64,000 bases of DNA from NCBI GenBank assembly GCA_964596165.1, contig CAZQTW010000004.1, forward strand, positions 62,001 to 126,000, given 5' to 3'. Shown one piece after another: positions 63,370 through 64,000 of this stretch. A model generated the notes under the pieces. That model did not search any database. It was not told the DNA's origin and saw nothing but the letters and a program-made list of their open reading frames with translations. The number at the start of each line of letters is the position of its first letter. Position 1 is the stretch's first letter. A program made the translations under genes and the position numbers. Source of the stretch: CAYUQT01 sp964596165 (lineage in GTDB: Bacteria > Planctomycetota > Phycisphaerae > UBA1845 > JAFGLZ01).

Positions 63370-63636
63370 TCAGGGTGCCATGGTAGCCATCGTGAGCCTC
63401 GGCGAGCCCTTGAGCCGGCACAAGGATTCAAAAGGGGTGTCCAAGGCGAAGAGTTCCTCAAAGACACATCTGTTCCGCCTGCCATAGTTGATGAATCCGT
63501 GAGGCTGGCCTCCGTAGATGTGCGGTTTGCAACGGACGCCGGCTTTCGTCATCGCCGCTTCGAAGTCCTTCGCGGTCTGTAGGGGGATCGACTCGTCCGC
63601 AAAGCCGTGGAAGGCGATTGTTCGGCGAAAGCTCAT
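63370..63636 (-). pseudogene. Truncated second esterase copy (C-terminal part only)
   Basis: An 88-residue frame lies 16 bp upstream of the sulfatase start. IAFHGFADESIPLQTAKDFE and AAMTKAGVRCKPHIYGGQPH align with the C-terminus of the esterase at 60979-61863 (AIAFLGSADRLIPVKSAKDFE, KKAGVRCELHVYEGQPH), including the acid and His. The oxyanion hole and nucleophile Ser are missing, and the frame before ATG 63636 is unlike an esterase. It is a broken duplicate, or the 3' end left after a deletion. Confidence 0.75.
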
Positions 63637-63671
63637 GGCCTGAGGTCCTTCCTCTGCCTGGCCGCGCGATT

Positions 63672-64000
63672 CTACGACACCTTCCCGAGTTCGCGTGTGT
63701 ACTGCGTATTGGCGCTGACCTCGTCGAAGAACCAGGGGAACATACCCACGATGACCCCGTCCGTCGGCTTGATGTTTTCGAAGGCGAACGTGAATGCCGC
63801 TCGCACGGACTGCTGGTTGGAGCACAGGCGGCCGGAGCCGAGGATCTTGAAACCCAGGCAGGGCTGCTTCACCTGGCGGATCACCTGCGTCATCACCTTC
63901 GGATCATCCTTGAAGAACGGGAGGCCGAAATCGAGCGTCGGAATCACCTCGTCCTTCTTCACCGACTGGCGCGTGAGGAAGTAGAAGCAGGTCATGAAGA
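63672..64000 (-). CDS. C-terminal part of an unrecognised protein, N-terminus off the right edge
   Basis: The frame runs leftwards from the edge of the window and ends at 63672. At least 107 residues are visible: MTCFYFLTRQSVKKDEVIPT, PKVMTQVIRQVKQPCLGFKI, LGSGRLCSNQQSVRAAFTFA and FENIKPTDGVIVGMFPWFFD. The alternating strand/helix look and the IKPTDGVIVGM ending recall the last units of a TIM-barrel protein common in planctomycetes, but I cannot name it. The first Met shown (63995) need not be the true start. Confidence 0.6.
   Translation of the reverse strand, partial: FMTCFYFLTRQSVKKDEVIPTLDFGLPFFKDDPKVMTQVIRQVKQPCLGFKILGSGRLCSNQQSVRAAFTFAFENIKPTDGVIVGMFPWFFDEVSANTQYTRELGKVS

Noticed and set aside
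61992..63386. 464-codon plus-strand frame
   Set aside because: Antisense to the CxASR sulfatase; no recognisable domain.

Overview
The window is G+C-rich, densely coding bacterial DNA with no rRNA, tRNA, CRISPR array or insertion sequence that I could find. The gene content points to the Planctomycetota, possibly a Phycisphaerae-like, anaerobic or facultative member. It has paired iduronate-type sulfatases, GH29 and GH36 glycosidases, Tat-exported beta-propeller proteins, a FAD oxidoreductase with a Tat-like signal, UDP-xylose synthesis, a LutB-LutC fusion and an oxygen-sensitive glycyl radical enzyme. This assignment is inference from family content, not from a marker gene.

Layout. (1) 1-7.5 kb: a sensor protein with at least eight PAS domains and one GAF domain, cut by the left edge; a GT39-like membrane glycosyltransferase; an sn-glycerol-1-phosphate dehydrogenase-like enzyme; and a decayed gene. 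(2) 7.5-11.9 kb: a minus-strand operon of glycyl radical enzyme, its radical-SAM activase and an FMN split-barrel protein. (3) 12.2-14 kb: an acyl-CoA dehydrogenase and pterin-4a-carbinolamine dehydratase. (4) 14.1-22.8 kb: a sugar-nucleotide/surface-glycan region with divergent arms (UDP-glucose dehydrogenase and ATP-grasp on minus; GT2, GT-C and UDP-glucuronate decarboxylase on plus), then a large exported protein of unknown function. (5) 22.8-26.8 kb: tyrS, small unknown genes, a Gfo/Idh/MocA oxidoreductase with a histone-H1-like basic tail, and infA. (6) 26.9-32.1 kb: a FGGY sugar kinase followed by lutA and a fused lutBC (lactate oxidation). (7) 32.3-44 kb: mostly minus-strand genes: zinc-ribbon membrane protein, alpha-L-fucosidase, FAD oxidoreductase, alpha-galactosidase, ThuA protein, gmhB and hldE, plus a plus-strand phospholipase C/S1-nuclease-like exported protein.

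(8) 44.8-58.6 kb is the most striking part. A GntR/FCD regulator sits behind a strong promoter whose -10/+1 region is covered by a perfect 18-bp palindrome. It heads about ten tightly spaced or overlapping genes: three tandem paralogous beta-propeller/beta-sandwich exported proteins, a sodium:solute symporter, an HpcH/HpaI aldolase, a beta-decarboxylating dehydrogenase, an aldehyde dehydrogenase, a 2-hydroxyacid dehydrogenase, an enolase-superfamily acid-sugar dehydratase and a BNR sialidase-like protein. I read it as a self-contained uptake and non-phosphorylative degradation system for a sugar acid released from a polysaccharide.

(9) 58.6-64 kb: two iduronate-type sulfatases (one with CxASR in place of CxPSR), a vapBC toxin-antitoxin pair with a probably leaderless, palindrome-controlled promoter between them, an esterase, a truncated second esterase copy, and an unknown gene cut by the right edge. 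Three decayed genes (near 7.0, 44.4 and 63.5 kb) show that this glycan-degrading repertoire is turning over.
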